From positions 124,001 through 188,000 of the forward strand of contig NZ_JACHDA010000004.1 of assembly GCF_014207235.1 (NCBI RefSeq): a DNA stretch of 64,000 nt, given 5' to 3'. Every line of letters starts with the position of its first letter. Position 1 is the first letter of the stretch. A program made the translations under genes and the position numbers. The DNA comes from Sphingopyxis sp. JAI128. GTDB taxonomy: Bacteria; Pseudomonadota; Alphaproteobacteria; Sphingomonadales; Sphingomonadaceae. Positions 24,912 through 33,607 of the stretch are shown piece after piece. The notes under the pieces are model-generated. The model had not been told where the DNA came from and searched no databases. It was given only the letters and a program-made list of their open reading frames with translations.

Positions 24912-26035
24912 TTGCGCCAGGTCAGCGCCGAGGACATGGCGAAGTTCCAGATCGCGCCGACGACGACACCGGCGACGCCTGCGACCCACCAGCGCTCGTC
25001 CTGCCCCGCCATCCACGTCCCGATGCCGATATTGGCGACCGCGCCGAGCGCCGAGATCGCGTAGAAGCTCGCGAGGCCGCTGGCGAGGCGCCAGCCCTTC
25101 AGCTTGCGGTCGGCATAGGTGAAGCTGTTGTTCAGGAAAAAATTGAAGGCGATCGCGGTCATCACCGCCGCGGTCTGCGCGGTGACGAACGCGCTGCCCG
25201 TGCCGAGCACCGCGCGCAGCACGGCGAGGTGGACGAACACGCCGAGCCCGCCGACCATCAGGAATTTGAGCAGGCGCACAGGAACGAAGCGGCCGATCGT
25301 CTTGTCGGCGATCAATTCGGCATATTCGGCGATCACGCGCGCGCCGATCTTGCTCTCGCCCGCTTCGCGCGTGCGGAAGATATAGGGGACTTCGGCGACC
25401 TTGAGCGGGGTCGGGCTCGACGCGAGAATGTCGAGCAATATCTTGAAGCCGATTGCCGAAAGTCGCGGCAGCGCGCGTTCGAAGGCGTCGCGGCGAACCG
25501 CGAAGAACCCGCTCATCGGATCGCTGACGTCGGTGCCGAGCGCGATCTGCCCGGCGCGCGTCGCGAGCCGGCTCATGCGCGCGCGGCCCTTGTCCCAGTC
25601 GCCGATCCCGCCGCCCGCGCCATAGCGCGTGCCGACGGCGATATCCGCTCCGCCGTCCGCTATCGCGTCGATCAGCCGCGGCAGCGCATCCTCGCTGTGC
25701 TGAAGATCGCCGTCCATCACTGCGACAATCGGCGCGGCGGTCGCCAATATGCCTTCGACCACCGCCGACGACAGGCCGCGGCGGCCGACCCGCTGGACGA
25801 TGCGGACATGCCGCGCGCTCCGGCCGATACGGCGCACCAGCTCGCTCGTGCCGTCGGGCGAATTATCGTCGACGAACACGACTTCCCAGCCGCGACCGGC
25901 GAGGACGAGCGACAGCTTCGCGATCAGCTTTTCGACATTGGCGGCTTCGTTGAGCGTCGGCACGACGACCGCAATCTCGAGCGGCAGCGTTTCGGCGGAC
26001 AGGGGCCTGTCGGCAAGCAATAGGTCGTGACGCAT
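24908..26035 (-). CDS. GT2 polyprenyl-phosphate glycosyltransferase fused to GtrA
   Basis: 375 aa. The N-terminal GT2 domain (about 18-245) resembles dolichol-phosphate mannose synthase: VVVPTLNEAANV, FVDDNSPDGT and MDGDLQH (the metal-binding DxD) are all seen. The C-terminal 130 residues form four transmembrane helices of the GtrA family (FLMVGGLGVFVHLAVLR, FNFFLNNSFTYAD). The pair makes and moves a polyprenyl-phosphate sugar across the inner membrane for glycosylation of envelope polymers. GAGG lies 5 bases before ATG 26035. It is followed by an overlapping membrane protein gene. Confidence 0.93.
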   Translation of the reverse strand: MRHDLLLADRPLSAETLPLEIAVVVPTLNEAANVEKLIAKLSLVLAGRGWEVVFVDDNSPDGTSELVRRIGRSARHVRIVQRVGRRGLSSAVVEGILATAAPIVAVMDGDLQHSEDALPRLIDAIADGGADIAVGTRYGAGGGIGDWDKGRARMSRLATRAGQIALGTDVSDPMSGFFAVRRDAFERALPRLSAIGFKILLDILASSPTPLKVAEVPYIFRTREAGESKIGARVIAEYAELIADKTIGRFVPVRLLKFLMVGGLGVFVHLAVLRAVLGTGSAFVTAQTAAVMTAIAFNFFLNNSFTYADRKLKGWRLASGLASFYAISALGAVANIGIGTWMAGQDERWWVAGVAGVVVGAIWNFAMSSALTWRK

Positions 26036-26139
26036 GAAACCTCGGTTCTGTCCGGATTCCAGGTCCGGGGCTGGTCGAGGCCAAGCCTTAGCGATTCAGG
26101 GTAAATGTCCGGTAACCAAGGTAGCCGGCGCCGCCGGGC

Positions 26140-27684
26140 TCAGCCGAGCCACGCCAGGATGCCGGCCCCCGCCGCCGCGCCCGCGACCGCGGTCAGCGCG
26201 TAGCGCCACCAGATGCGCTTTTCACCCTTGTCCCACATCAGCGGGATGTCGGGCAGCGGCGGTGCAGGCGGCGCCGCGCCTTTCCTCGGCAGTTGGGCGT
26301 CGAGCCGGCGGATGATGTCGGGGATTAGTGCGAGCGTCTTGCCCTGTTCGCGGATGCCGTCGGCGAGCGCGGCCTCGGGGCCGAGCTCGTCGCGGATCCA
26401 TTCGCTAACGAAGGGACCCGATACGTCCCACATGTTGATCTTGGGATTGAGCATCGTCGCGACGCCCTCGACCATCACCATCGTCTTTTGCAGCAGCAGC
26501 AGGTGCGGCTGCGTCTGCATGTCGAAATCGCGCGTGATCGCGAACAGCCCGTCGAGCATCTGCCCGACGCTGAGTTCGCTCACCGGCTTGCCGCGCATCG
26601 GCTCGCCCACCGCGCGCAGCGCCGTCGCAAATTCCTCGACGCTGTGATAATCGGGCACATATTGCGCCTCGAAATGGATTTCGGCGACGCGGCGGTAATT
26701 GCCCGTGGTCAGGCCATAGAGGATCTCGGCGAGCCAATAACGCGCCTGGCGGTTGATCCGCCCCATGATGCCGAAATCGACCGCGGCGATCGTCCCGTCG
26801 GCCTTCACGAACAAATTGCCCTGGTGCATGTCGGCGTGGAAAAATCCCTCGGCGATCGCCTGCCGCAGGAAGGCGTTGACGAGGTTCGCCGACAATTTTT
26901 CCATGTCGTGCCCCGCGGCGATCAGCGCGTCGCGCCGCGAAATCTTGATCCCGTCGATCCAGTCGAGCGTCATCACCCGGCTGGCGGTGCGGTCCCAGTC
27001 GATCGCCGGCACTTCATATTCGGGCACTGCCGCCATTGCGTCGGCGAGTTCGGATGCCGAGGCCGCCTCGCGGCGCAGGTCGAGCTCGCGCAGCGTCCAG
27101 CGGCGGAAATTGGCGATCACCTGCCGCGGGCGGAGGCGCGACGCTTCGCCGCCGAACGCTTCGAGATGCGCCGCCGCCCATTCATAGGTTTCGATATCGC
27201 GCGCGAATTGCTTGTCGATGCCGGGGCGCCGCACCTTGACCGCGACCTTGCGCCCGTCGGTCGTCACCGCGCGGTGGACCTGCGCGATCGACGCCGATCC
27301 GACGGGTTCGGGGTCGAATTCGCTATACAGGCTTTCGAGCGGCACTTCGAAGGTCGTCTCGATTTCCTGGCGGATGCGGTCGAAGGCGACGGGTGCGAGC
27401 GCGTCCTGCAACGTCAGCAGATTATGCGCCGCTTCCTCGCCGACCAGGTCGGGGCGCGTCGCGAGCGTCTGCCCCAGCTTCACCGCGGCGGGACCGATCG
27501 CCTGGAAGGCGGCGGCATAGTCCGGGATTTTCGGCTGGATCGTGCCGAGCCGCGCAACGCGGCAGAGCCGCTTGACCCCCGGCGGAGTCTGCGGCGCCGT
27601 CTCGATCCCGCGCAGCGCCCCGTGGCGCGCAAGGATGCGGCCCCACTTCAGCAGGCGGACAATATGGGTGATCGGTCGGGTCAA
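26140..27684 (-). CDS. ubiB: UbiB-family protein (ubiquinone biosynthesis atypical kinase/ATPase)
   Basis: 514 aa from TTG 27684 (GGGAAG 3 bases upstream). The frame opens upstream to 27738, but those codons lie in a palindromic repeat and look artefactual. Family marks: KxGQ motif in AVKLGQTLATRPDL, the A-rich loop, nucleotide-binding SIAQVHRA and VAVKVRRPG, FFHADMHQGNLF and VDFGIMG. Two transmembrane helices close the protein (AVAGAAAGAGILAWL). UbiB is needed for ubiquinone synthesis at the inner membrane, probably by ATP-driven lipid extraction. It lies 140 bp from ubiE with a repeat between, so the two may or may not be one transcript. Confidence 0.95.
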   Translation of the reverse strand: MTRPITHIVRLLKWGRILARHGALRGIETAPQTPPGVKRLCRVARLGTIQPKIPDYAAAFQAIGPAAVKLGQTLATRPDLVGEEAAHNLLTLQDALAPVAFDRIRQEIETTFEVPLESLYSEFDPEPVGSASIAQVHRAVTTDGRKVAVKVRRPGIDKQFARDIETYEWAAAHLEAFGGEASRLRPRQVIANFRRWTLRELDLRREAASASELADAMAAVPEYEVPAIDWDRTASRVMTLDWIDGIKISRRDALIAAGHDMEKLSANLVNAFLRQAIAEGFFHADMHQGNLFVKADGTIAAVDFGIMGRINRQARYWLAEILYGLTTGNYRRVAEIHFEAQYVPDYHSVEEFATALRAVGEPMRGKPVSELSVGQMLDGLFAITRDFDMQTQPHLLLLQKTMVMVEGVATMLNPKINMWDVSGPFVSEWIRDELGPEAALADGIREQGKTLALIPDIIRRLDAQLPRKGAAPPAPPLPDIPLMWDKGEKRIWWRYALTAVAGAAAGAGILAWLG

Positions 27685-27690
27685 CGGGCT

Positions 27691-27806
27691 TCCCTCCCGC
27701 TTGCGGGAGGGGTTGGGGGTGGGCCGGCCACGGTGCAAAAGCCCACCCCGCTGCGACGAGCGAACAAGTTCGCAAGTCTCGCTGCCCCTCCCGCAAGCGG
27801 GAGGGG
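27691..27806. repeat. REP-like double palindrome between ubiE and ubiB
   Basis: CCCTCCCGC-TT-GCGGGAGGG (27692-27711) and CCCCTCCCGC-AA-GCGGGAGGGG (27785-27806) are perfect hairpins. The segment between them contains GGGTGGGC ... GCCCACCCC arms and a CGAACAAGTTCG hairpin, so the whole 116 bp can fold on itself. This is the intergenic palindrome type found widely in sphingomonad genomes. Confidence 0.85.
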
Positions 27807-27823
27807 ATGGAAATGCCGTCCGC

Positions 27824-28561
27824 TCACGCTTTCCACCCGCTGTGGATCGCGACCAGCCCGCCGAGAATCGGCTCGACCTTTACCGCGGCAAAGCCCGCCT
27901 CGCGGATCATTTGCGCAAAAGCGGGCATTGGCGGAAAGCGGCGGATCGATTCGATCAGGTAGCGATAGCTGTCCTCGTCGTCGGCGATCAGCTTGCCGAG
28001 CTTGGGGACGAGATGGTGCGAATAGGCGTCATAGACCTGCGCGAAACCCGGCCATTCGTTGGTCGAAAACTCGAGGCAGAAAAACCGTCCGCCATAGCGC
28101 AACACACGGTGCGCTTCCTTCAGCGCCGCCGGAATGTCGGTGACGTTGCGGATGCCGAAGGCGATCGTATAGGCGTCGAAAAACTGGTCGGGAAAGCTCA
28201 GCTTCTCGGCATTTTGTTCGGACCAGACGAGGCTGTCGATACCGCGTTCGGCCGCGCGCTCCATCCCGACACCCAGCATGTCGGGGTTGATGTCGGCGAC
28301 GGTGATGCTCGCGCCCGAAGGCTCCATGCGAAAGGCGACGTCGCCGGTGCCGCCCGCCATGTCGAGGATCGCCTCGCCTTCGCGCGGCTTCACGCGGCGC
28401 ACGAAGCGGTCCTTCCACAGCCGGTGCATCCCGCCCGACATCGCATCGTTCATGATGTCGTACTTGCGCGCGACGCGGCTGAACACCTCGCCGACCATCG
28501 CGGTTTTCGCGCCCGCGGGCACCTGGTCGTAACCAAAGCTGACGGTATCGGGAGTGGCCAT
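27824..28561 (-). CDS. ubiE: Ubiquinone/menaquinone C-methyltransferase
   Basis: 245 aa. SAM-dependent C-methylation of the demethoxy-ubiquinol (or demethylmenaquinol) ring. Seen: FSRVARKYDIMNDAMSGGMHRLWKD (UbiE signature 1, about 28-52, split here), motif I LDMAGGTGDVAF, AFGIRNVTD and GRFFCLEFS. The start at 28561 is the ATG after AAAGG; a longer frame has no ribosome site. It is divergent from mutM with a 92-bp shared control region and upstream of ubiB. Confidence 0.97.
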   Translation of the reverse strand: MATPDTVSFGYDQVPAGAKTAMVGEVFSRVARKYDIMNDAMSGGMHRLWKDRFVRRVKPREGEAILDMAGGTGDVAFRMEPSGASITVADINPDMLGVGMERAAERGIDSLVWSEQNAEKLSFPDQFFDAYTIAFGIRNVTDIPAALKEAHRVLRYGGRFFCLEFSTNEWPGFAQVYDAYSHHLVPKLGKLIADDEDSYRYLIESIRRFPPMPAFAQMIREAGFAAVKVEPILGGLVAIHSGWKA

Positions 28562-28653
28562 GGATTGCGCGCCTTTGCGGGGGAGAGATAAAGTCGAACG
28601 GCCTTTAGCGGGGCCTTGTCGCGCGCGCAAATGGCGCGTAGCCGATGCGCGAT

Positions 28654-29466
28654 ATGCCCGAGCTACCCGAAGTCGAAACCACCGTGCGCGGCCTTGCTCC
28701 CTTCCTCGAAGGCCAGAGGCTGACCAGCGTCATCACCTTCCGCCCCAACCTGCGTCGGCCCTTTCCCGCCGACCTTGCGCAGCGGCTGACCGGGGCGATG
28801 GTCACCAGCCTGTCGCGCCGCGCCAAATATGGCGTGATCTCGACCGACCGCGACGACCATATGATCTTCCACCTCGGCATGTCGGGGCGCTGGCGGACCG
28901 AGGGCGGCGAGGCGGGCAAGCACGACCATCTGCTGCTGGAAACGGGGGCGGGGCACCGGCTTTTCCTCCACGACCCCCGGCGATTCGGCTCGGTCGATCT
29001 GGTCGGGGGCGATCCGCTGACGATCTTCCCTGCCTTCGTGACGCTCGGGCCCGAACCCTTGTCCGACGCGTTCGATGCCGCTTATCTGGCGCGGGCGCTC
29101 GCCGGGCGACGCGCGCCGATCAAGGCGATGCTGCTCGACCAGACCATCGTCGCGGGGCTCGGCAATATCTATGGCTGCGAGGCGCTCAACATGGCGCATA
29201 TTTCGCCGACGAAGCCCGCTGCCGACGTGTCGAAGGCGAAGCTCATCGCGCTGGTCCCCGCGATCAAGGCGGTGCTGACTGCGGCGATCGCGGCGGGCGG
29301 CTCGACCCTGCGCGATTTCCTCAGCCCCGAAGGCGACCTCGGCTATTTCGCGAAGGACTGGCGCGTCTATGGGCGTGAAGGCCAGGCATGCGAATGCGGA
29401 GGAACGATCGCACGGATCGTGCAATCGGGCCGCTCGACCTTTTGTTGCCCGAAATGCCAGCGCTAA
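28654..29466 (+). CDS. mutM: Formamidopyrimidine-DNA glycosylase
   Basis: 270 aa; removes 8-oxoguanine and Fapy lesions. The mature N-terminus MPELPEVETT is unmistakable, with Pro2 the catalytic nucleophile and Glu3 the acid, so the start is 28654 and not the in-frame ATG three codons earlier. The helix-2-turn-helix GLGNIYGCEAL and the zinc finger C-x2-C ... C-x2-C at the end (CECGG, CCPKCQR) are complete. Lys in RAKYG (about 57) is the conserved helper. Divergent from ubiE. Confidence 0.98.
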   Translation: MPELPEVETTVRGLAPFLEGQRLTSVITFRPNLRRPFPADLAQRLTGAMVTSLSRRAKYGVISTDRDDHMIFHLGMSGRWRTEGGEAGKHDHLLLETGAGHRLFLHDPRRFGSVDLVGGDPLTIFPAFVTLGPEPLSDAFDAAYLARALAGRRAPIKAMLLDQTIVAGLGNIYGCEALNMAHISPTKPAADVSKAKLIALVPAIKAVLTAAIAAGGSTLRDFLSPEGDLGYFAKDWRVYGREGQACECGGTIARIVQSGRSTFCCPKCQR

Positions 29467-29490
29467 TGCGGGTAATTGCCCGCAAAGCCA

Positions 29491-29519
29491 TTGACCAAAG
29501 CGTCTGTCACCGCTATGCG
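29491..29519 (+). promoter_or_regulatory. Candidate sigma-70 promoter for rpsT
   Basis: TTGACC (29491-29496), 17-bp spacer, TATGCG (29514-29519), about 136 bp before the rpsT start. Best match in the mutM-rpsT gap by eye. Confidence 0.4.
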
Positions 29520-29654
29520 CGCACCCTTCGAGCAGGGTCCGGTCGTCCGGAACCGGCCGCATCCGGACATTGATTCGCCGCAAACGCGCGATTCGGCTGC
29601 TCCGTTGAGGCTGTGCTCCGACCATGTAGACCGTTTGAAAGACTAGAGGAATTT

Positions 29655-29918
29655 ATGGCCAATACGCCGCAGGCAAAGAAGCGCATCCGCCGCAACACCG
29701 CGCGCACCATCGTGAACAAGAATCGCGTTTCGCGCATTCGCACGCTGGTGAAGAAGGTCGAAGCCGCCGTTGCCGCCGGTGACAGGGACGCGGCTGCAAC
29801 TGCGCTGAAGGCGGCGCAGCCCGAAATGGCGCGCGGCGTTGCCAAGGGTGTGCTTCACAAAAATACCGTTGCGCGCAAATTCTCGCGCCTGACGAAGAGC
29901 GTGAACGCAATCGCCTGA
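29655..29918 (+). CDS. rpsT: 30S ribosomal protein S20
   Basis: 87 aa, helical and Lys/Arg-rich, starting [19 protein letters not shown], with the conserved [10 protein letters not shown] and [18 protein letters not shown] segments. It binds 16S rRNA at the base of the 30S body. AGAGGA lies 6 bases before ATG 29655. A strong terminator follows 24 bp after the stop, so it is monocistronic. rpsT directly before dnaA is common in this order. Confidence 0.98.
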   Translation: MANTPQAKKRIRRNTARTIVNKNRVSRIRTLVKKVEAAVAAGDRDAAATALKAAQPEMARGVAKGVLHKNTVARKFSRLTKSVNAIA

Positions 29919-29941
29919 TCCATCTGTCCTGAAAAGGAACA

Positions 29942-29978
29942 AAAAGGACCCGCCGGCTTTTTGCCTGCGGGTCCTTTT
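29942..29978 (+). terminator. Intrinsic terminator of rpsT
   Basis: Perfect 12-bp arms AAAAGGACCCGC and GCGGGTCCTTTT around a 13-base loop, ending in TTTT. A and T runs flank both sides, so it can act in both directions. Confidence 0.9.
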
Positions 29979-30417
29979 CTGTTTCCGATATTGTGACATC
30001 GCGATGGCAATAGTGTTGCAGCGCGGTAAGTGACGGAATTACCGCGATTCGTTGGTCTGTCGCTGGATTGTCATAAATAAGTATCTGAAAAATATAAGAA
30101 AAACATGCCTTTCGCGCGATTCCGGGACCCCCGATGAGTCAAGATTTTTATTTCAGTATTTTTACATGGCGAGCCCTTGATCGACTCGCCGCCCCCTGAC
30201 TAGACAGGGTGCGTCGTCGGCCTTCGCTGGCGGCCGCCACATCGACATGATTCGCGACTTTTCGGGCTGCGTGCGCCGGAGGGAGAACCTGTGCCTGCGC
30301 ACGGGCGACGATTCGGCGCGTGGATGGCTGCCCGATATCGGGGCAAGGGCACCAAGGGGGCATGATAGCGTGGCAGAGAGCGGCAATCGGCATGGCAATG
30401 ACGCAACGGGTGGAGCA
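29979..30417. promoter_or_regulatory. dnaA upstream region: AT-rich stretch and five GANTC sites
   Basis: A 440-bp spacer with no gene. Bases 30075-30170 are markedly AT-rich for this genome (runs such as AAAAATATAAGAAAAA and GATTTTTATTTCAG). GANTC, the CcrM methylation site, occurs at 30046, 30118, 30136, 30249 and 30310, well above chance. In Caulobacter the dnaA promoter responds to CcrM methylation, so similar control is inferred. No clear -10/-35 or DnaA-box cluster was found. Confidence 0.5.
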
Positions 30418-31779
30418 ATGAGCGGCGATGCTGCGATGCTCTGGCCGCGCGTTGCCGAAGGGCTGCGCCGCGATCTTGGCGTTCGCACCTTCGATCATTG
30501 GCTGAAGCCCGTGCGCTTTGCCGATTTCTGCTCGCTGTCGGGCGTGGTGACGCTCGAAACGGCTAGCCGCTTTTCGGCGAACTGGATCAACGAACGCTTT
30601 GGCGATCGGCTCGAACTGGCGTGGCGGCAGCATTTGCCCGCAGTACGCAGCGTGATGGTGCGTGGCGGCGCCACGGCAGACAACAGGGCGGCGAGCCTTG
30701 CGGCTGCGCCGCTGCCGGCGTTCGAAACATCGCCCGCGCCCGCCGCCAATCCGGCGCTGCTCGGTTTCGACCCGCGGCTGTCGTTCGACCGCTTCGTCGT
30801 CGCGCGCAGCAACATCCTCGCCGCCAATGCCGCGCGCCGCATGGCGATGGTCGAGACGCCGCAATTCAACCCGCTCTATCTCTGTTCGGGCACCGGACAG
30901 GGCAAGACGCACCTCCTCCAGGCGATCGCGCAGGATTATGCCGCGGCGCATCCGACCGCGAACATCATCTTGATGTCGGCGGAAAAATTCATGCTCGAAT
31001 TCGTCGGCGCAATGCGCGGCGGCGACATGATGGCGTTCAAGGCGCGGCTGCGCGCCGCCGACCTGTTGCTGCTCGACGATCTCCAGTTCGTGATCGGCAA
31101 GAATTCGACGCAGGAAGAGCTGCTCCATACGATCGACGATCTGATGACCGCGGGCAAACGCCTTGTCGTCACCGCCGACCGGCCCCCGGCGATGCTCGAC
31201 GGGGTCGAGGCGCGGCTGCTGTCGCGCCTCTCGGGCGGGCTCGTCGCCGATATCGAGGCGCCCGAGGACGATCTGCGCGAACGGATCATCCGTCAGCGGC
31301 TTGCCGCGATGCCGATGGTCGAGGTGCCGGACGACGTCGTCGCCTATCTGGTCAAGCATTTCACGCGCAATATCCGCGAGCTGGAAGGCGCGCTCAACAA
31401 GCTGCTCGCCTATGCCGCCCTGACCGGCACGACGATCGACCTCGGGCTCGCCGAGGACCGGCTTGCGGAAAATGTCCGCAGCGCGCGCCCGCGTATCACG
31501 ATCGACGAGATTCAGCGCGCGGTTTGCGCGCACTACCGGCTCGACAAGAGCGAAATGGCGTCGAAGCGCCGCGTCCGCGCCGTCGCGCGCCCGCGCCAGG
31601 TCGCGATGTATCTCGCCAAGGAACTGACGCCGCGCTCCTATCCCGAGATCGGACGCCGCTTCGGCGGGCGCGACCACAGCACCGTGATCCATGCCGTGCG
31701 CACCGTCGAGGCACTGCGCGTCGCCGACAGCGAACTTGACGCAGAGATCGCGGCGATCCGGCGCAGCCTCAACAACTGA
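30418..31779 (+). CDS. dnaA: Chromosomal replication initiator DnaA
   Basis: 453 aa from ATG 30418 (GGAG 3 bases upstream); a GTG at 30370 would add 16 residues. Domain I is short (LWPRVAEGLRRDLG to about 80), linker II follows, then the AAA+ domain III with Walker A SGTGQGKTHL, Walker B LLLLDDLQF, and the sensor region ARLLSRLSGGLVADI. Domain IV ends with the DNA-binding signature RRFGGRDHSTVIHAVRTVE. It opens oriC and also acts as a transcription factor. The Walker A reads GTGQGKT where most DnaA have GxxGLGKT, a mild change. A DnaA-box-like TGATCCACA overlaps the stop codon. Confidence 0.96.
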   Translation: MSGDAAMLWPRVAEGLRRDLGVRTFDHWLKPVRFADFCSLSGVVTLETASRFSANWINERFGDRLELAWRQHLPAVRSVMVRGGATADNRAASLAAAPLPAFETSPAPAANPALLGFDPRLSFDRFVVARSNILAANAARRMAMVETPQFNPLYLCSGTGQGKTHLLQAIAQDYAAAHPTANIILMSAEKFMLEFVGAMRGGDMMAFKARLRAADLLLLDDLQFVIGKNSTQEELLHTIDDLMTAGKRLVVTADRPPAMLDGVEARLLSRLSGGLVADIEAPEDDLRERIIRQRLAAMPMVEVPDDVVAYLVKHFTRNIRELEGALNKLLAYAALTGTTIDLGLAEDRLAENVRSARPRITIDEIQRAVCAHYRLDKSEMASKRRVRAVARPRQVAMYLAKELTPRSYPEIGRRFGGRDHSTVIHAVRTVEALRVADSELDAEIAAIRRSLNN

Positions 31780-31935
31780 TCCACAGGATTATACCGGGGT
31801 TATCCCCGGGATCGTCCCCATCGGTCCAGATCGGCCTGCGGTGGAACTGCCGTTCGCTCCGGATTGTCGCCGCTGTCTTCGGGGGTCGAGGCGGTTGCCG
31901 GTCGCGGGCGGACGCGGCCATTGGGACGTGGCCGC

Positions 31936-31961
31936 AAAAAAAGGGGGCCGAAGCCCCCTTT
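31936..31961 (-). terminator. Strong terminator of the amino-acid permease (bidirectional)
   Basis: On the minus strand GGGGGC-TTCG-GCCCCC followed by T7, starting 5 bases after the permease stop. UUCG-type tetraloop and U run make it a model intrinsic terminator. Read on the plus strand the same hairpin ends in CCCTTT and may also stop dnaA transcripts. Confidence 0.9.
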
Positions 31962-31965
31962 CCCC

Positions 31966-33507
31966 TTATCCGGTGAACGATGGCGCCGGCGGAACCGGCG
32001 GCGGCGGCGCGTCGCTGTCGTCCTCGTGGACTTCGACATGTCCCAGCCCGACATGGCTGCGCTTGCGGCTGTAGACGAAATAGACGACCAGGCCGACAGC
32101 AGCCCAGATCAGGAAGAGGTTGATGCTCTTCTGGTCGAGGTTGAAGAAGAGGTAGAGGCAGCCCGCGATCGCGATCGGCGCGGTCATATAGATTGCCGGC
32201 GTGCGGAACGGGCGGTGACGGCCGGGATCGGTGCGGCGGATCACCATCACTGCGATCGATACCGCGGCGAAGGCGAAGAGCGTGCCCGAGTTCGAGATGT
32301 TCGCGAGCTGCCCCACGGGGAAGAAAGCAGCGAACAGCGCGACCGCGATGCCCGTGATGATCGTGATCACGTGCGGCGTGTTGAATTTCGGGTGGATCTT
32401 CGAAAAAGCCTGCGGGAGCAGGCCATCGCGGCTCATCACGAAGAAGATGCGGGTCTGGCCGAACATCATCATCAGGATGACCGACGGCAGCGCGAGGCCG
32501 GCAGCGAGGCCGATCAAATTGCCGATCTGCGGCCAGCCGATTTCGCGCAGCGTCCATGCGAGCGCTTCCTTCGAGCAGACCACCGCCTGATCCCCGATCG
32601 CGCCGCACGCGGCCGCGAGTTCGCGGCTGCCGGGTTCGAGCGCATGGCCCGCCGCGGCGTCGATGCCGACCGGCTGCGCGCCGACGGTGCCGATGACCCC
32701 GGCGGCGACGAGCAGGTAGAAGATGGTGCAGATCGCGAGGCTGCCGATCAGGCCGATCGGCATGTTGCGCTGTGGATTCTTGGTTTCCTCGGCCGCGGTC
32801 GAGACCGCGTCGAAGCCGACATAGGCGAAGAAGATCGATGCCGCGGCGGCGCCGATGCCGCCGATGCCGAGCGGCGCGAAGGGTTCGAAATTCTCCATGT
32901 TCATCACCGGCAGCGCAAGGATGACGAAGAGCGTCAGCGCGGCGACCTTGATCACGACGAGGATCGCATTGATCGTCGCCGATTCGCGCGTCCCGATGAC
33001 CAAGAGGAAGGTCACCAACCCGGCAATGAACATCGCGGGAAGGTTGATCATGCCGCCGTCGAACGGGCCGAGCACGAATTTCGCGGGTATGTCGAGCCCG
33101 AAACTATGCTCGATCAACCCGACGACATAGCCCGACCAGCCGACCGACACCGCGCCCGCGGCAACCGCATATTCGAGGATCAGCGCCCAGCCGACCATCC
33201 ACGCGATGAGTTCGCCCATCACCGCGTAGCTGTAAGTGTAGGCCGATCCCGAAACCGGAACCATCGAGGCCATTTCGGCGTAGCAGAGCGCTGCAAAGGC
33301 GCAGACGAAGCCGGCGATGATGAAGCTGATCATCATGCCGGGACCGGCCTTTTGCGCGGCTTCGGCGGTCAGCACGAAAATCCCGGTGCCGATCACGGCG
33401 CCGATCCCCAGCATGGTCAGCTGGAAAGCACCGAGCGTGCGCGTAAGCGACTTTTTTTCCGCGGTCGCCAAAATGGCATCCAACGGCTTTACGCGGTCAA
33501 ATAGCAT
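31966..33507 (-). CDS. Cationic amino-acid permease, APC family (YfnA/CAT-like)
   Basis: 513 aa with about 12-13 transmembrane helices. The N-terminus shows LGAFQLTMLGIGAVIGTGIFVLT, the substrate-binding first helix of the CAT group, and GFDAVSTAAEETKNPQRNMPIG is the hallmark of helix 6 and the following loop. A long loop with paired Cys (AAACGAIGDQAVVCSKE, about 305-321) may form a disulfide outside the cell. The tail is Asp- and Pro-rich. GGGGAAG lies 4 bases before the ATG. Substrate by family: arginine, lysine or neutral amino acids by proton symport or exchange. It has its own terminator and probably its own promoter in the 100-bp gap. Confidence 0.93.
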   Translation of the reverse strand: MLFDRVKPLDAILATAEKKSLTRTLGAFQLTMLGIGAVIGTGIFVLTAEAAQKAGPGMMISFIIAGFVCAFAALCYAEMASMVPVSGSAYTYSYAVMGELIAWMVGWALILEYAVAAGAVSVGWSGYVVGLIEHSFGLDIPAKFVLGPFDGGMINLPAMFIAGLVTFLLVIGTRESATINAILVVIKVAALTLFVILALPVMNMENFEPFAPLGIGGIGAAAASIFFAYVGFDAVSTAAEETKNPQRNMPIGLIGSLAICTIFYLLVAAGVIGTVGAQPVGIDAAAGHALEPGSRELAAACGAIGDQAVVCSKEALAWTLREIGWPQIGNLIGLAAGLALPSVILMMMFGQTRIFFVMSRDGLLPQAFSKIHPKFNTPHVITIITGIAVALFAAFFPVGQLANISNSGTLFAFAAVSIAVMVIRRTDPGRHRPFRTPAIYMTAPIAIAGCLYLFFNLDQKSINLFLIWAAVGLVVYFVYSRKRSHVGLGHVEVHEDDSDAPPPPVPPAPSFTG

Positions 33508-33607
33508 GTTCTTCCCCTTTGGAGCGGCTGAGCTGCCGCCCGTCTCATGGCGGGGCAGACTAGCCGCTCCGCGCGGTAGCGCAACTTAATTTCAGGGCGA
33601 ACGCGGC

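Noticed and set aside
30247-30417. 57-codon N-terminal extension of DnaA
   Set aside because: No family similarity in the extension and a good GGAG site before ATG 30418; the GTG at 30370 remains possible.
30000-31820. oriC next to dnaA
   Set aside because: No cluster of good TTATCCACA boxes and no other origin markers (parAB, gidA, hemE) nearby; kept only as a weak remark.
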